Numbered from the stretch's first letter, positions 10,374-21,640 are shown. The stretch is 43,500 bases of DNA from Symbiodinium natans (GCA_905221605.1 CAJNDS010002523.1:1418106-1461605); one strand, 5' to 3'. Notes: a model not told the origin generated them from the letters alone. Numbers and translations are program-made.

Positions 10374-11505
10374 TCAGTTGTCCTGGGACACCATGGCAGT
10401 GTCGGGGTCCTCGTCCACATCGGCCAAAGCCCCTCCCCAACCAGCGGGCATGGCTGGCAGGGGGGTTGGCGCATCGGGCACATCGGACACGCTGGCGCTG
10501 CCGGAGCTGCCGATCGATGTCCTGGTGCTGGCCATTGATGGGGAGGATGATGTACCTCGGGAATCTCGGTCAGCTGATCTCGGAATTTCTTTCCGAAAGA
10601 AGGGATCTCGGCCAGGGAACAGTGCGTAGCAGTTGATCCATACTCGGCCAGTCCCGATCGCTGCCTTGTAGACGTCGTTGCAGTTTCGGACACTCAGTGT
10701 GCCCACTAGCTGCTGCACCTCTTCGGGCACATCGGCCATCTCTCCATCCACGTGCTGCACCCTGAGTTGTGGCAATGCAATGAAATTGAAATTCAGAACT
10801 GCATCCATCAGCTTCCATTGGTTTAAGGACTGAGGGTTTAAAGGCCTTGAGGGCTTAATTGTTTTGCTGTCCAGACACTTCTTGGAGCCATCCTCGCCAT
10901 CGGCCAGCCTGAACCAGGCATTGCATTCCCAGAATTTTGTGGGTGTCCACTGAGCTGGACAGGTCAATCGGGCACCCCAGGCAGGCTTCTTGGCTTCCAA
11001 TTCGGCCACTATGGTACGCTTCCGTCTTTCGGGCAAGGCAGCTGAGGGCGTGATGTTGGTCAGCAAGGCAAAAATGTCCATCAACTCGGACTTTGTGCAC
11101 TTCATGCTTCGCAAGCCGCTGAAGGCCGGGTACAAATCGGACAACATCTCCTTCACAATCTTCTGGTCCACCAATTTGTACTTGTTGCATGACCTGTGCG
11201 GCACCCCAAGTGAAAACCCTAAACCCTAAACCGAAAACCACAACAGTATTGGAAACAGGAAACATGCTGAATTCTAGACTCATCGGCTGCGGGCCAACGA
11301 GATCCTCGGACATGTGCGACTGTCGGACACGTTCAAACATTCCGGTCTGAAGCAGCTCCAAGACCTTGGCTGCAAGCTCAGGTCGGCCACTCAAGATGCC
11401 CATCAGGCGTGTGCGACTATTCGCAATAGTCGTGATGGAGATTTGCTGCTTCAGCTTCTCTGCGTCGGGCACGGCTGTCTTGCGGGTCATACGGGTCGCA
11501 ACCAT
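10374..11505 (-). CDS. tandem paralog family, member A (unknown function)
   Basis: Fully phase-consistent three-exon model: 11,505-11,288, 11,193-10,879 and 10,761-10,374 (TGA), about 306 aa. Intron 1 (94 bp) is GC-AG (CA|GCCGATG ... CACAG|G) and contains two TTTAGGG units. Intron 2 (117 bp) is GT-AG and falls at the same place as in C and D. Intron 2 keeps an open frame, so a naive ORF reads through it. Exon 1 starts MVATRMTRK; a second in-frame ATG is at 11,490. It holds a helical block (LAAKVLELLQTGMFERV). Exon 2 is the family core: SCNKYKLVDQKIVKEML, CTKSELMDIFALLTNI, LPER..RTIVAELEAKKPAW, FWECNAWFRLADGED. Exon 3 starts VQHVDGEMADVPEEVQQLVG, then a Ser/Pro/Ala-rich tail ending VSQDN. Role unknown. 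Confidence 0.65.
11211..11235 (+). repeat. interstitial telomere-like repeat in intron 1 of gene A
   Basis: Tandem AAACCCT units (TTTAGGG on the coding strand), two exact copies with degenerate flanks, lie about 20-40 bp inside the acceptor end of intron 1 of gene A. TTTAGGG is the telomere unit of plants and of several dinoflagellates. The identical block is present in gene B. Confidence 0.8.
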
Positions 11506-12016
11506 CTTGAAGAAATCAAACGGAAGTGCAAGGATCGGCCAGTGGGGAGTGGCTTCCAAGTCGGTGACAGCTGCAGAGACATGCCAGGTAGGAGGGGGCG
11601 ATGCGCAATTAAGTAAGCGGTTACTTCATGTCAGCTTTGAAGCTTTTGAGTACATGGTGTAGGCTGACTGCTACTGTGATGAATTCTTCCCTCCCAGCAT
11701 TGCCTCTCTCCAATCCCACTGGGTCATGCACACAGACAGAAGAAAACATGCCGGGTTGACTACCATGACGAGGTAGGTGTCCAGCAAGTGCAGTAAGGTT
11801 GTCCAAGCGACCTGTCATGAGATTGGTACACTCTTGCTTGCATGATGAGAACTGAGTAGTCCAAGGGGGCCTGATCGCATCAGTCACTGTATCCTTTTTT
11901 GCACGTGACTCGGCCCCACATTTCAAACGCACGACACTGGGTCGTTCCCCTGATTTACACCGACTCAGTCCTGGTTCGGACAGCACGAGGCTGTGGTCGG
12001 AATGGCTGGCAGGCTT

Positions 12017-13172
12017 TCAGCCCTCCTCTGACATCATCGCGTTCTCGAGCTCTGCCTCCAGCTCTGCCTCCAGCTCGGCCAAAGCCCCTCCCCAACCAGC
12101 GGGCATGGCCGGCAGAGGGGTTGGCAGGGGGGTTGGTGCATCGGGCACATCGGACACGCTGGCGCTGCCGGAGCTGCCGATCGATGTCCTGGTGCTGGCC
12201 ATTGATGGGGAGGATGATGTACCTCGGGAATCTCGGTCAGCTGATCTCGGAATTTCTTTCCGAAAGAAGGGATCTCGGCCAGGGAACAGTGCGTAGCAGT
12301 TGATCCATACTCGGCCAGTCCCGATCGCTGCCTTGTAGAAGTCGTTGCAGTTTCGGACACTCAGTGTGCCCACTAGCTGCTGCACCTCTTCGGGCACATC
12401 GGCCATCTCTCCATCCACGTGCTGCACCCTGAGTTGTGGCAATGCAATGAAATTGAAATTCAGAACTGCATCCATCAGCTTCCATTGGTTTAAGGACTGA
12501 GGGTTTAAAGGCCTTGAGGGCTTAATTGTTTTGCTGTCCAGACACTTCTTGGAGCCATCCTCGCCATCGGCCAGCCTGAACCAGGCATTGCATTCCCAGA
12601 ATTTTGTGGGTGTCCACTGAGCTGGACAGGTCAATCGGGCACCCCAGGCAGGCTTCTTGGCTTCCAATTCGGCCACTATGGTACGCTGCTGCCTTTCGGG
12701 CAAGGCAGATGAGGGCGTGATGTTGGTCAGCAAGGCAAAAATGTCCATCAACTCGGACTTTGTGCACTTCATGCTTCGCAAGCCGCTGAAGGCCGGGTAC
12801 AAATCGGACAACATCTCCTTCACAATCTTCTGGTCCACCAACTTGTACTTGTTGCATGACCTGTGCGGCACCCCAAGTGAAAACCCTAAACCCTAAACCG
12901 AAAACCACAACAGTATTGGAAACAGGAAACATGCTGAATTCTAGACCCATCGGCTGCGGGCCAACGAGATCCTCGGACATGTGCGACTGTCGGACACGTT
13001 CAAACATTCCGGTCTGAAGCAGCTCCAAGACCTTGGCTGCAAGCTCAGGTCGGCCACTCAAGATGCCCATCAGGCGTGTGCGACTATTCGCAATAGTCGT
13101 GACGGAGATTTGCTGCTTCAGCTTCTCTGCGTCGGGCACGGCTGTCTTGCGGGTCATACGGGTCGCAACCAT
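12017..13172 (-). CDS. tandem paralog family, member B (recent duplicate of A)
   Basis: Same three-exon model as A, shifted by exactly 1,667 bp: 13,172-12,955, 12,860-12,546 and 12,428-12,017. Introns and splice sites are identical, including the TTTAGGG block at about 12,878-12,902. Protein differences from A are few: ITTIANS versus VTTIANS, PERRKR versus PERQQR, NDVYK versus NDFYK. The exception is the C-terminus: B has an extra PTPL unit and ends in a Leu/Glu/Ala repeat (LAELEAELEAELENAM) from a 12-bp DNA repeat, where A has DVDEDPDTAMVSQDN. Near-identity indicates recent duplication or gene conversion. Function unknown. Confidence 0.65.
12878..12902 (+). repeat. interstitial telomere-like repeat in intron 1 of gene B
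   Basis: Exact duplicate of the block in gene A: two AAACCCT units flanked by degenerate ones, inside the short GC-AG first intron. Confidence 0.8.
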
Positions 13173-13508
13173 CTTGAAGAAATCAAACGGAAGTGCAAGG
13201 ATCGGCCAGTGGGGAGTGGCTTCCAAGTCGGTGACAGCTGCAGAGACATGCCAGCAGGTCTGTCTAGCTGTCGCTGCCACTGCTCCACATGCATGCTTGA
13301 GGCTGACTTAGCAATGTTCTCAAATCATGCCGGCCGAACATCGGGCAGAGGGACTGGTAAGGTGTCGACCAAGTCGACCTGCTCATAGGCAGCAACCTGT
13401 CCAGCAGTGGAAGAAGCACGACAACATTGCCATGTCACATGACAAGGACCAACAAGGACATGTCCCTGCAATGTCATGTCGCGGTCGGCTTGCACCCCCC
13501 AACAAAAG

Positions 13509-13602
13509 GACGCAGGCGATGTGATATGAATGCAAGCATGACCAACTGAGTTCTAGACGCAGGCGATGTGATATGAACGCAAGCATGACCAACTGAAATC
13601 TA
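13509..13602 (+). repeat. 47-bp direct tandem duplication
   Basis: Two adjacent copies of a 47-bp unit starting GACGCAGGCGATGTGATATG (13,509 and 13,556), differing at a few bases (ATGC/ACGC, GAGTTC/GAAATC). No coding potential is evident. It may be a small replication-slippage product. Confidence 0.85.
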
Positions 13603-15370
13603 GTTTGACATAGGACGCGCTCCCTTCCAGTACCAATGAGAAGGCTGAAGACTTTACTAGGTCATGGTCGGTCATCCTCGTTCAAAGCCCAGATTTGCAG
13701 CATGCATGCAGACAGTGTCAGCTAAAGATTTCGGTTTGCGCAGGTACAGGAAAGGTAATTCTTCTGACCTTCTGAAGATCAGAGAATAGCATCATCCCTG
13801 CCCTTTATCTGGGAATTCCTGAGGATGACACTGCTGGGAAATTATTTAATTAGTGTCAGTGTGCCTGGGTTGCTAGTCTGAGGTCGGCTGACTAGGCTAG
13901 AGTCTATTCGAAAATGCAATATGTCTGGTTCTGCTGCTCAGGGTTCCACTAAGGCGGGTGGCAACTCCTGACTGCACATAAACAAACCAACCATTAATAA
14001 TAATTAGCCTGACTGAACAGTTCTGAAGCATGGAGCATCTCAAAGGATGAATCTGTGTTGGCGGGCACAGGTTTAACCTTCAGGGCCTTAGGGGTGTAAA
14101 GTGCTGACAACATGGGCAAGCGCAGGCAGGGGTTTGGGCCCCAACATGTGTGTTCATGGGTCCAGGGGCTCTGGAACATGGGTCTCGAGGTTCTAGGGTC
14201 TTGACCCCACAAAGCCTCACCTCAAAAATTAAGAACTGCAAGAGCCCTCATGGTCTCGGCAAGCTGCCTCATAGCCTGAAAGCCGAAATGCCTAAACTTT
14301 AAACAAGCCATTTGCAACCTCCAGCAAGAATGGCTTGACGAATTAGGACATGATTTCTATCCATAAAGACACAATATCATTCGAAGCTGTCATCACCTTT
14401 TTGAGCAAGGGACTTTGGGGGCTGCCGGCAAGCATGCAACTTCTCAGAAGTAACATCAAGCAATCTGATGCAATCTGTGCTGTCATCACCTGCTGTCATC
14501 ACCTTAAAACCCTAAAGCTGGAGCCGGAAGAACCCTGCTGAAGCCGCCCTGTGTGCACAGCTCACAACTTCCGTGCAGCTGAGGGTTTAGATGGTGGACA
14601 TGTCTCAAGTCGGGCAATATGGCAACTTCATTCTGACTAGGTGTTCCAGTTTTCTGGCATTCAACAATCAACATGTGTTCGAATCCCATCATGTAAGGCG
14701 ACTCAGTTGCTGCTGGCACTGACAGGCCTCTGCAGTGGTCCTGTTGCTGTCCCTGTGCCACCTGTGCAAGCAGGGTCTGTCTTCAGTTCTTTCTGGTTTG
14801 GAGGGAGTGGAATGAATAGTTAACAAAAAGAATTTGAGCTGTGGGCAAAAGATACAACAGGGCTGATCATGGACACTGACGGTGCAACCAAGAGTCCTCG
14901 TTAGTGTCAGAATACCCTGAACACCACCTTTTAATTCAGGAAGGCTTTTCTCAGAGTCAGAGCACTTTGACACTCAAGAAAGCTGCAAAGCTGAAGCTGT
15001 GTAGGTCATGTGACATGTGTGTGTGTGTGTGTCAGTCAATGTAAGTGGCAAACAAACTCCAAGTCAAACTTCCAGGGCAAGTGGCTTCCGACTGTTTCTG
15101 TCTCTGCTCGAGATGCTTCTTTTGGTGACGGCTGACGACTTCGACTAAGGGCCTCGAAGAAACACATTGCAAACATTCCATGAAATGGTGCAAAGTTTGA
15201 CATATCACCTGGTGTTTATAATCGCTACCTTGGCCCTAGGTGACTGTGTCGCGCAAGCACTCATCGGCCACAAGCCGAGGGTCTCGGGCAGGCACTGATC
15301 AGCCATTAAATTACCCTCAAGTCAAAATCAAAATCCGATGCCCTGTGTCGGACAATCGTTGTCGGGCATG
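13603..15370. other. spacer between genes B and D, no supported gene
   Basis: No frame here combines splice signals with protein-like composition. A minus frame around 14,510-14,660 (NEVAILPDLRHVHHLNP) contains one TGNCCGA word and might be a lone exon, but no acceptor or donor partners were found. A short TG run lies at 15,017-15,032. Degenerate TTTAGGG-like strings occur near 14,090 and 14,505. Confidence 0.45.
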
Positions 15371-16435
15371 TCATCGAGGCATCTCCTTGCGCGTGAAGGG
15401 CTGGCTGAGGGTGTCATCGTCAATGAATAGCGGGAAGACTGCCACCCACACACGGCCTGACACAGTGCCAATATTAGTACTAGGCCTAAGTGTAATCTTT
15501 GCCTTCGACTTAGCATGATGTTTGTCAAGGAGCCTTGGCCGATGCAGCAATGCTCGAGGTCCCACTGCTCGCGAATTTCCAAGCCTCGGACAGCCTCCAG
15601 CTCGGGCGGCACCTTCTTCGCTCGGCCACTGATGTGTGTCACCCTGAACAGCAGCTGTTACATCACCATTCAGAGCTGTACGACTACCTCACATGCACTT
15701 AATGCTTCCTGAGCACAGATGAGGAGGCTCTGCGCCCTCGACCTGGTTGCCATCGGACAAGTCCACGGACAACTTGAACCAAGGGTTCAAGGACCAGAAT
15801 TCCTTGACGGCAGTGTTCCCGCCTGCTGTGTCCATGCTTGGGCATTGAAGTCTCGAGCTCCACGCCGGCTTCTTGGAGGTGATCTCGGCCAAGATGGATT
15901 CTTTCTGTCTGCTTGGTAGGGCACTTTCAGGGCTGATATCGGTCAAAATCTTGAAGATCTGACCCAGCTCTTTTTTAGTGCACTTCAGTGCTTGAATCCA
16001 CAGTGGCCAGTTGTTGCCCTCCGGCGTACTCATGAGCTGACTCAGGCAGTCCTGCATGAAGGATTGGTCCAGCCTGTGGTACTTGTTGCAGCTCCTTGCG
16101 AAATTCTGCTCAAAGCTTTGGCAAGCAACATGCTTCTCAGTGTCTGATTGACGACCTAAAGATGCCAGGCATTAAGAAGGAAAGTTCCTGCCACTATGTT
16201 CAACAGGGCTCGCAACCACCTCGGATGCCTCGGCCTGGCCCAAACTTGAGGCAGTCTCGGACAAAATGCCAGAGTCGATGAGCTCCAAAATTTTCGGGGC
16301 ATATCCCTCGTCTCGGTCTAGGAATTCGCCGATTTTCTCCATCTTCTTGTCCTCAGCGACTATCGTCAGTTGCTCCTGCATGTTGCTCTTCTGGCAATCG
16401 GACACCTTGGCACTCTTCCTCCCCTTCGGAGGCAT
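15371..16435 (-). CDS. tandem paralog family, member D (unknown function)
   Basis: Four-exon, phase-consistent model: 16,435-16,188, 16,094-15,693, 15,643-15,534 and 15,456-15,371 (TGA), about 281 aa. Donors are GA (GCAG|GAAC), GT (CAT|GTGAGG) and GC (CCAAG|GCTCC); all acceptors are AG|G. Exon 1 starts MPPKGRKSAKVSD and has a helix (YAPKILELIDSGIL) aligning with A's KVLELLQTGMF. Exon 2 carries the core (CTKKELGQIFKILTDI, LPSRQKESILAEITSKKPAW, FWSLNPWFKL). Exon 3 reads VTHISGRAKKVPPELEAVRG and exon 4 reads RVWVAVFPLFIDDDTLSQPF. D and C share the final intron, which A and B lack; A and B carry a longer low-complexity tail instead. No known family was recognised. Confidence 0.65.
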
Positions 16436-16495
16436 GTTGCGCAGGCTCGGAAACTGAATCAGGCAGCCAGGTATGGATCGGCCCCAGACTTGGGC

Positions 16496-19400
16496 AGCAG
16501 CTATGAGAATGTAAACCAAAATGGCAGTGAAGTTGTCACGCTGGGCAAAACCCAACTGCCAACACCCGACAGTGTAAAGCCTAAAGCCAATGGACACTGG
16601 AGCTGGCGTGCCAGAAGCCCAACACTTGCCCAGCCTCCTGGTTTCCAGTCGTAGTCCAGTCACTGATCCACCTTTGTGCATGTCCAAGTTTCGAGTTTGC
16701 GCAAGAATAGCAGACTGAAGCACAGTAGCACATGAAGAGTTTCTCCTTACTAACAGCTCACTCAGATGTAGAAAACTGTCTTGAAAAGATTGCAAAGGTG
16801 TGTTGTTCACGGATTGCGACAAGCAGGAGTCGTTTGTGGATGAAGAGCAACAGAACCATAATGGACAAACATGTGTGAGCCAGGTCAGAATGATTCTCAT
16901 GATGGGGTTGGATTCGTTCGGGCAGGCAGCTCGGGGTGCGAACCAGGGCCGAAGCCACAGGCAATGAGCAAACACTCTAGATGCTGATACAGAGACATAA
17001 ACTTAAACACCAGGGCCTAAGCCACAGGTCAAGAATGAAATGCTGCAGATATGTCAGCCACAGCAAGAACCAGGGCCCAAGCCACTGGCAACAATGAAAC
17101 AAAGATGCGACACCGAGAGCCCTAGCCACTTGCAACGAACAAGCATTGTGTCTGGACCACATGAATAATATTTCCTAACCCAAGTACCAGGGCCTAAGCC
17201 TCTGTTAAAAGCACTACAAGATTTTCCAATTGACAAATATGTACATGTCTATGGCTTGCAGTGAATGGGGACACACATATTGGAGGTTTTCTTTGGGCAA
17301 AGTGTGACTTCGAAAAGGTGCCTGGCTGTTGAGCTCTCTCTGCCTGCAAAGCTGAATGCAAAACCCTTGCAGTCACACAGAAGCACTATGCAGGCAGCAG
17401 CTATTAGAAGTCCAACCAAGATGGCAGTGAAGTTGTCCTGCTGCTGAAAACCCAACCCCTGGAAAGTGCAAAGCCTGAACCCAATGAACACTGGCGCTGG
17501 CAACATGACATATTTTAGAACAGCTGTGCCTGCCAGAAACACAAGACTTGCCCAGCCTCCTGGTTTCCAGTCTTCATCCAGTGACTGATCCAGCTTTTCG
17601 CAGGTCGATTCGATACCTGAGAAGTTCAAGCTTGGCCACGAATCATAGCTGACTGAAACAGAGCAACATATGAAGAGTTTGTCCAAACAGCTCACTCAGA
17701 CTTGGGATGCCTAGCATCAAGGCAAACTGTCTGAAAAGGATGGCCAAGTGGTATTTTCGAAAAAGACCACTGTTGTGTTGTCATCTCTGTAGGACGACTA
17801 CAATGAATGCTGTTGTGTTTGCAAGTACAGGTTGTGACAAGCAGGAGTCGTTTGTGGATGGGAAGGGTGATGAGAAACAGAAACATAATGGACAAACATG
17901 TGTGAGCCAGGTCAGAATGATTCTCATGATGGGGTTGGATTCGTTCGGGCAGGCAGCTCGGGTGCGAACCAGGGCCGAAGCCACAGGCAATCAGCAAACA
18001 CTCTAGATGCTGATACAGAGACATAAACTTAAACACCAGGGCCTAAGCCACAGAATGAAATGCTGCAGATATGTCGGCCACAGCAAGAACCAGGGCCCAA
18101 GCCACTGGCAACAATGAAACAAAGATGCGACACCGAGAGCCCTAGCCACTTGCAACGAACGAGAATTGTGTCTGGACCACATGAATAATATTTCCTAACC
18201 CAAGCACCAGGGCCTAAGCCACTGGTAAAAGCACTACAAGATTTTCCAATTGACAAATATGTACATGTCTATGGCTTGCAGTGAATGGGGACACACATAT
18301 TGGAGGTTTTCTTTGGGCAAAGTGTGACTTCGAAAAGGTGCCTGGCTGTTGAGCTCTCTCTCTGCCTGCAAAGCTGAATGCAAAACCCTTGCAGTCACAC
18401 AGAAGCACTATGCAGGCAGCAGCTATTAGAAGTCCAACCAAGATGGCAGTGAAGTTGTCCTGCTGCCGAAAACCCAACCCCTGGAAAGTGCAAAGCCTGA
18501 ACCCAATGAACACTGGCGCTGGAAGCATGACATATTTTAGAACAGCTGTGCCTGCCAAGAATCACAAGACTTGCCCAGCCTCCTGGTTTCCAGTCTTCAT
18601 CCAGTGACTGATCCAGCTTTTCGCAGGTCGATTCGATACCTGAGAAGTTCAAGCTTGGCCATGACTCATAGCTGACTGAAACAAAGCAACATATGAAGAG
18701 TTTGTCCAAACAGCTCACTCAGACTTGGGATGCCTAGCATCAAGGCAAACTGTCTGAAAAGGATGGCCAAGTGGTATTTTCGAAAAAGACCACTGTTGTG
18801 TTGTCATCTCTGTAGGACGACTACAATGAATGCTGTTGTGTTTGCAAGTACAGGTTGTGACAAGCAGGAGTCGTTTGTGGATGGGAAGGTGATGAGAAAC
18901 AGAAACATAATGGACAAACATGTGTGAGCCAGGTCAGAATGATTCTCATGATGGGGTTGGATTCGTTCGGGCAGGCAGCTCGGGGTGCGAACCAGGGCCA
19001 AAGCCACAGGCAATCAGCAAACACTCTAGATGCTGATACAGAGACATAAACTTAAACACCAGGGCCTAAGCCACAGAATGAAATGCTGCAGATATGTCGG
19101 CCACAGCAAGAACCAGGGCCCAAGCCACTGGCAACAATGAAACAAAGATGCGACACCGAGAGCCCTAGCCACTTGCAACGAACAAGCATTGTGTCTGGAC
19201 CACATGAATAATATTTCCTAACCCAAGTACCAGGGCCTAAGCCTCTGTTAAAAGCACTACAAGATTTTCCAATTGACAAATATGTACATGTCTATGGCTT
19301 GCAGTGAATGGGGACACACATATTGGAGGTTTTCTTTGGGCAAAGTGTGACTTCGAAAAGGTGCCTGGCTGTTGAGCTCTCTCTGCCTGCAAAGCTGAAT

Positions 19401-20455
19401 GCAAAACCCTTGCAGTCACACAGAAGCACTATGCAGGCAGCAGCTATTAGAAGTCCAACCAAGATGGCAGTGAAGTTGTCCTGCTGCTGAAAACCCAACC
19501 CCTGGAAAGTGCAAAGCCTGAACCCAATGAACACTGGCGCTGGCAACATGACATATTTTAGAACAGCTGTGCCTGCCAGAAACACAAGACTTGCCCAGCC
19601 TCCGGGTTTCCAGTCTTCATCCAGTCACTGATCCAGCTTTTCGCAGGTCGATTCGATACCTGAGCAGTTCAAGCTTGGCCACGAATCATAGCTGACTGAA
19701 ACAGAGCAACATATGAAGAGTTTGTCCAAACAGCTCACTCAGACTTGGGATGCCTAGCATCAAGGAAAACTGTCTGAAAAGGATGGCCAAGTGGTATTGT
19801 CGAAAAAGACCACTGTTGTGTTGTCATCTCTGTAGGACGACTACAATGAATGCTGTTGTGTTTGCAAGTACAGGTTGTGACAAGCAGGCGTCGTTTGTGG
19901 ATGGGAAGGGTGAAGAGAAACAGAACCATAATGGACAAACATGTGTGAGCCAGGTCAGAATGATTCTCATGATGGGGTTGGATTCGTTCGGGCAGGCAGC
20001 TCGGGTGCGAACCAGGGCCCGAAGCCACAGGCAATGAGCAAACACTCTAGATGCTGATACAGAGACATAAACTTAAACACCAGGGCCTAAAGCACAGGTC
20101 AAGAATGAAATGCTGCAGATATGTCGGCCACAGCAAGAACCAGGGCCCAAGCCACTGGCAACAATGAAACAAAGATGCGACACCGAGAGCCCTAGCCACT
20201 TGCAACGAACAAGCATTGTGTCTAGACCGCATGAATAATATTTCCTAACCCAAGTACCAGGGCCTAAGCCACTGGTAAAAGCACGACAGCATTTTCCAAT
20301 TAAAAAAGATTTAAGTGTCTAAGGCTCACACTAACATACATGCAGGGGAAAGAAGACACAATCAGTTGTTTCTTGGGCAAAGTATCAATTCGAAAGGTGC
20401 CTGAGGCCATGGCTGTTGGGCTCTCCACCTGCGAGGCTCAATGTGCAACCTTGCT
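16496..20455 (+). repeat. tandem satellite, period about 1,022 bp, roughly 3.7 units
   Basis: Three near-identical units have matching landmarks at 17,401, 18,423 and 19,444 (offsets 1,022 and 1,021), for example the string starting CTATTAGAAG. A diverged partial unit begins near 16,496, immediately upstream of gene D. Another diverged partial ends near 20,455. Each unit includes 4-5 copies of the CCAGGGC...CTGG hairpin word, a GATGGGGTTGGATTCGTTCG block and an open minus frame with two hydrophobic segments. Small indels and a few substitutions separate the units. Confidence 0.9.
17249..17695 (-). CDS. possible small membrane-protein ORF inside the satellite unit
   Basis: The minus frame reads about 148 aa with two hydrophobic stretches, ASLVFLAGTAVLKYVMLPAP and FTAILVGLLIAAACIVLL, separated by GFRLCTFQGLGFQQQDN. 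Copies sit in the next units (about 18,272-18,718 and 19,292-19,585; the latter is shortened upstream by a stop). The diverged partial unit near gene D keeps the same frame (SIGFRLYTVGCW...DNFTAILVYILIAAAQV) despite indels, which is mild evidence for coding. No start context or splice partners were established. It could equally be non-coding satellite. Confidence 0.25.
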   Translation of the reverse strand: MSCLDKLFICCSVSVSYDSWPSLNFSGIESTCEKLDQSLDEDWKPGGWASLVFLAGTAVLKYVMLPAPVFIGFRLCTFQGLGFQQQDNFTAILVGLLIAAACIVLLCDCKGFAFSFAGRESSTARHLFEVTLCPKKTSNMCVPIHCKP

Positions 20456-20523
20456 GTGACATAAAACCAGACTGCTTGCAAGCGCACTCTACTTTTCTGA
20501 TGTCCACACCCTTGAAACTCCAT

Positions 20524-20595
20524 AGTAGTAGTAGTAGTAGTACTACTACTACTACTTCTACTTCTACTACTACTGCTACTACTACTACTACTACG

Positions 20596-20654
<59 letters not shown>

Positions 20655-20655
20655 G

Positions 20656-20731
<76 letters not shown>

Positions 20732-20781
20732 GTACTAGTACTAGTACTAGTACTACTATTACTACTACTACTACTACACCA

Positions 20782-20846
<65 letters not shown>

Positions 20847-20849
20847 AAG

Positions 20850-20917
<68 letters not shown>

Positions 20918-21006
20918 GTACTACTACTACTACTCCTACTAGTAGCAGCAGTAGCAATAGTAGTAATAGTAGTAATAGTAGTAATAATAGAAATAGTAGT
21001 AGTAGC

Positions 21007-21037
<31 letters not shown>

Positions 21038-21082
21038 ACAGTAGTAGTAGAAGTAGTCGCAGTAGTAGTCGTGCTGGTACTG

Positions 21083-21148
<66 letters not shown>

Positions 21149-21176
21149 ATAGTAGTAATAGTAGTAGTAGTAGTAC

Positions 21177-21247
<71 letters not shown>

Positions 21248-21271
21248 CTGGTACTACTAGTACTAATAGTC

Positions 21272-21325
<54 letters not shown>
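20524..21325 (+). repeat. inverted triplet microsatellite, (ACT)n followed by (AGT)n
   Basis: About 415 bp of ACT/TAC triplets (20,540-20,940) is followed by about 385 bp of AGT/TAG triplets (20,941-21,325). Since AGT is the reverse complement of ACT, the two halves form one very long inverted repeat. Interruptions include AGC, AAT, GCT and CTAGTA. The poly-Thr/Ser/Leu/Val ORFs through it are products of the repeat, not genes. Confidence 0.95.
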
Positions 21326-21515
21326 CGGGCTCGGGGGCGGGCCGGTGTGTGTGGGCGTGTGTGGGCGTGTGTTGTGTGGGGGGGGGGCGTGTGTGGGCGT
21401 GTGTGGTTGTGCGTGGGTGTGTGTGGGCGTGTGTGGGCATGTGTGTTTTTGCGTGTGTGAGCGTGTGCGTGTGTGTGGGCATGTGTGTGCGTGTGTGCGT
21501 GTGTCCTCAGGCTGC
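21326..21515 (+). repeat. GT/GGGCGTGT-rich simple repeat
   Basis: A G/T-rich strand with recurrent GTGTGGGCGTGT units and one run of eight or more G at about 21,380. It directly follows the triplet palindrome. Confidence 0.85.
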
Positions 21516-21610
21516 AGCTTCATGCCAGCAAGTCTCAAAATGCTGACAAATGTATGAAGTATACGTCCTTGTATTCAGAGACGCTATTGTCTGTGATGTA
21601 ACCTGTCTAT

Positions 21611-21640
21611 CTATCTATCTATATATATATAGATAGATAG
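21611..21640. repeat. perfect 30-bp palindrome of CTAT/AT/ATAG units
   Basis: Three CTAT-type units, an alternating AT core and three ATAG-type units form an exact self-complementary sequence. It is the second inverted microsatellite within 300 bp. Confidence 0.95.

Noticed and set aside
20385-21546. Long poly-Thr/Ser/Val/Leu ORFs on both strands
   Set aside because: They are translations of ACT/AGT triplet repeats, and an open frame is automatic there.
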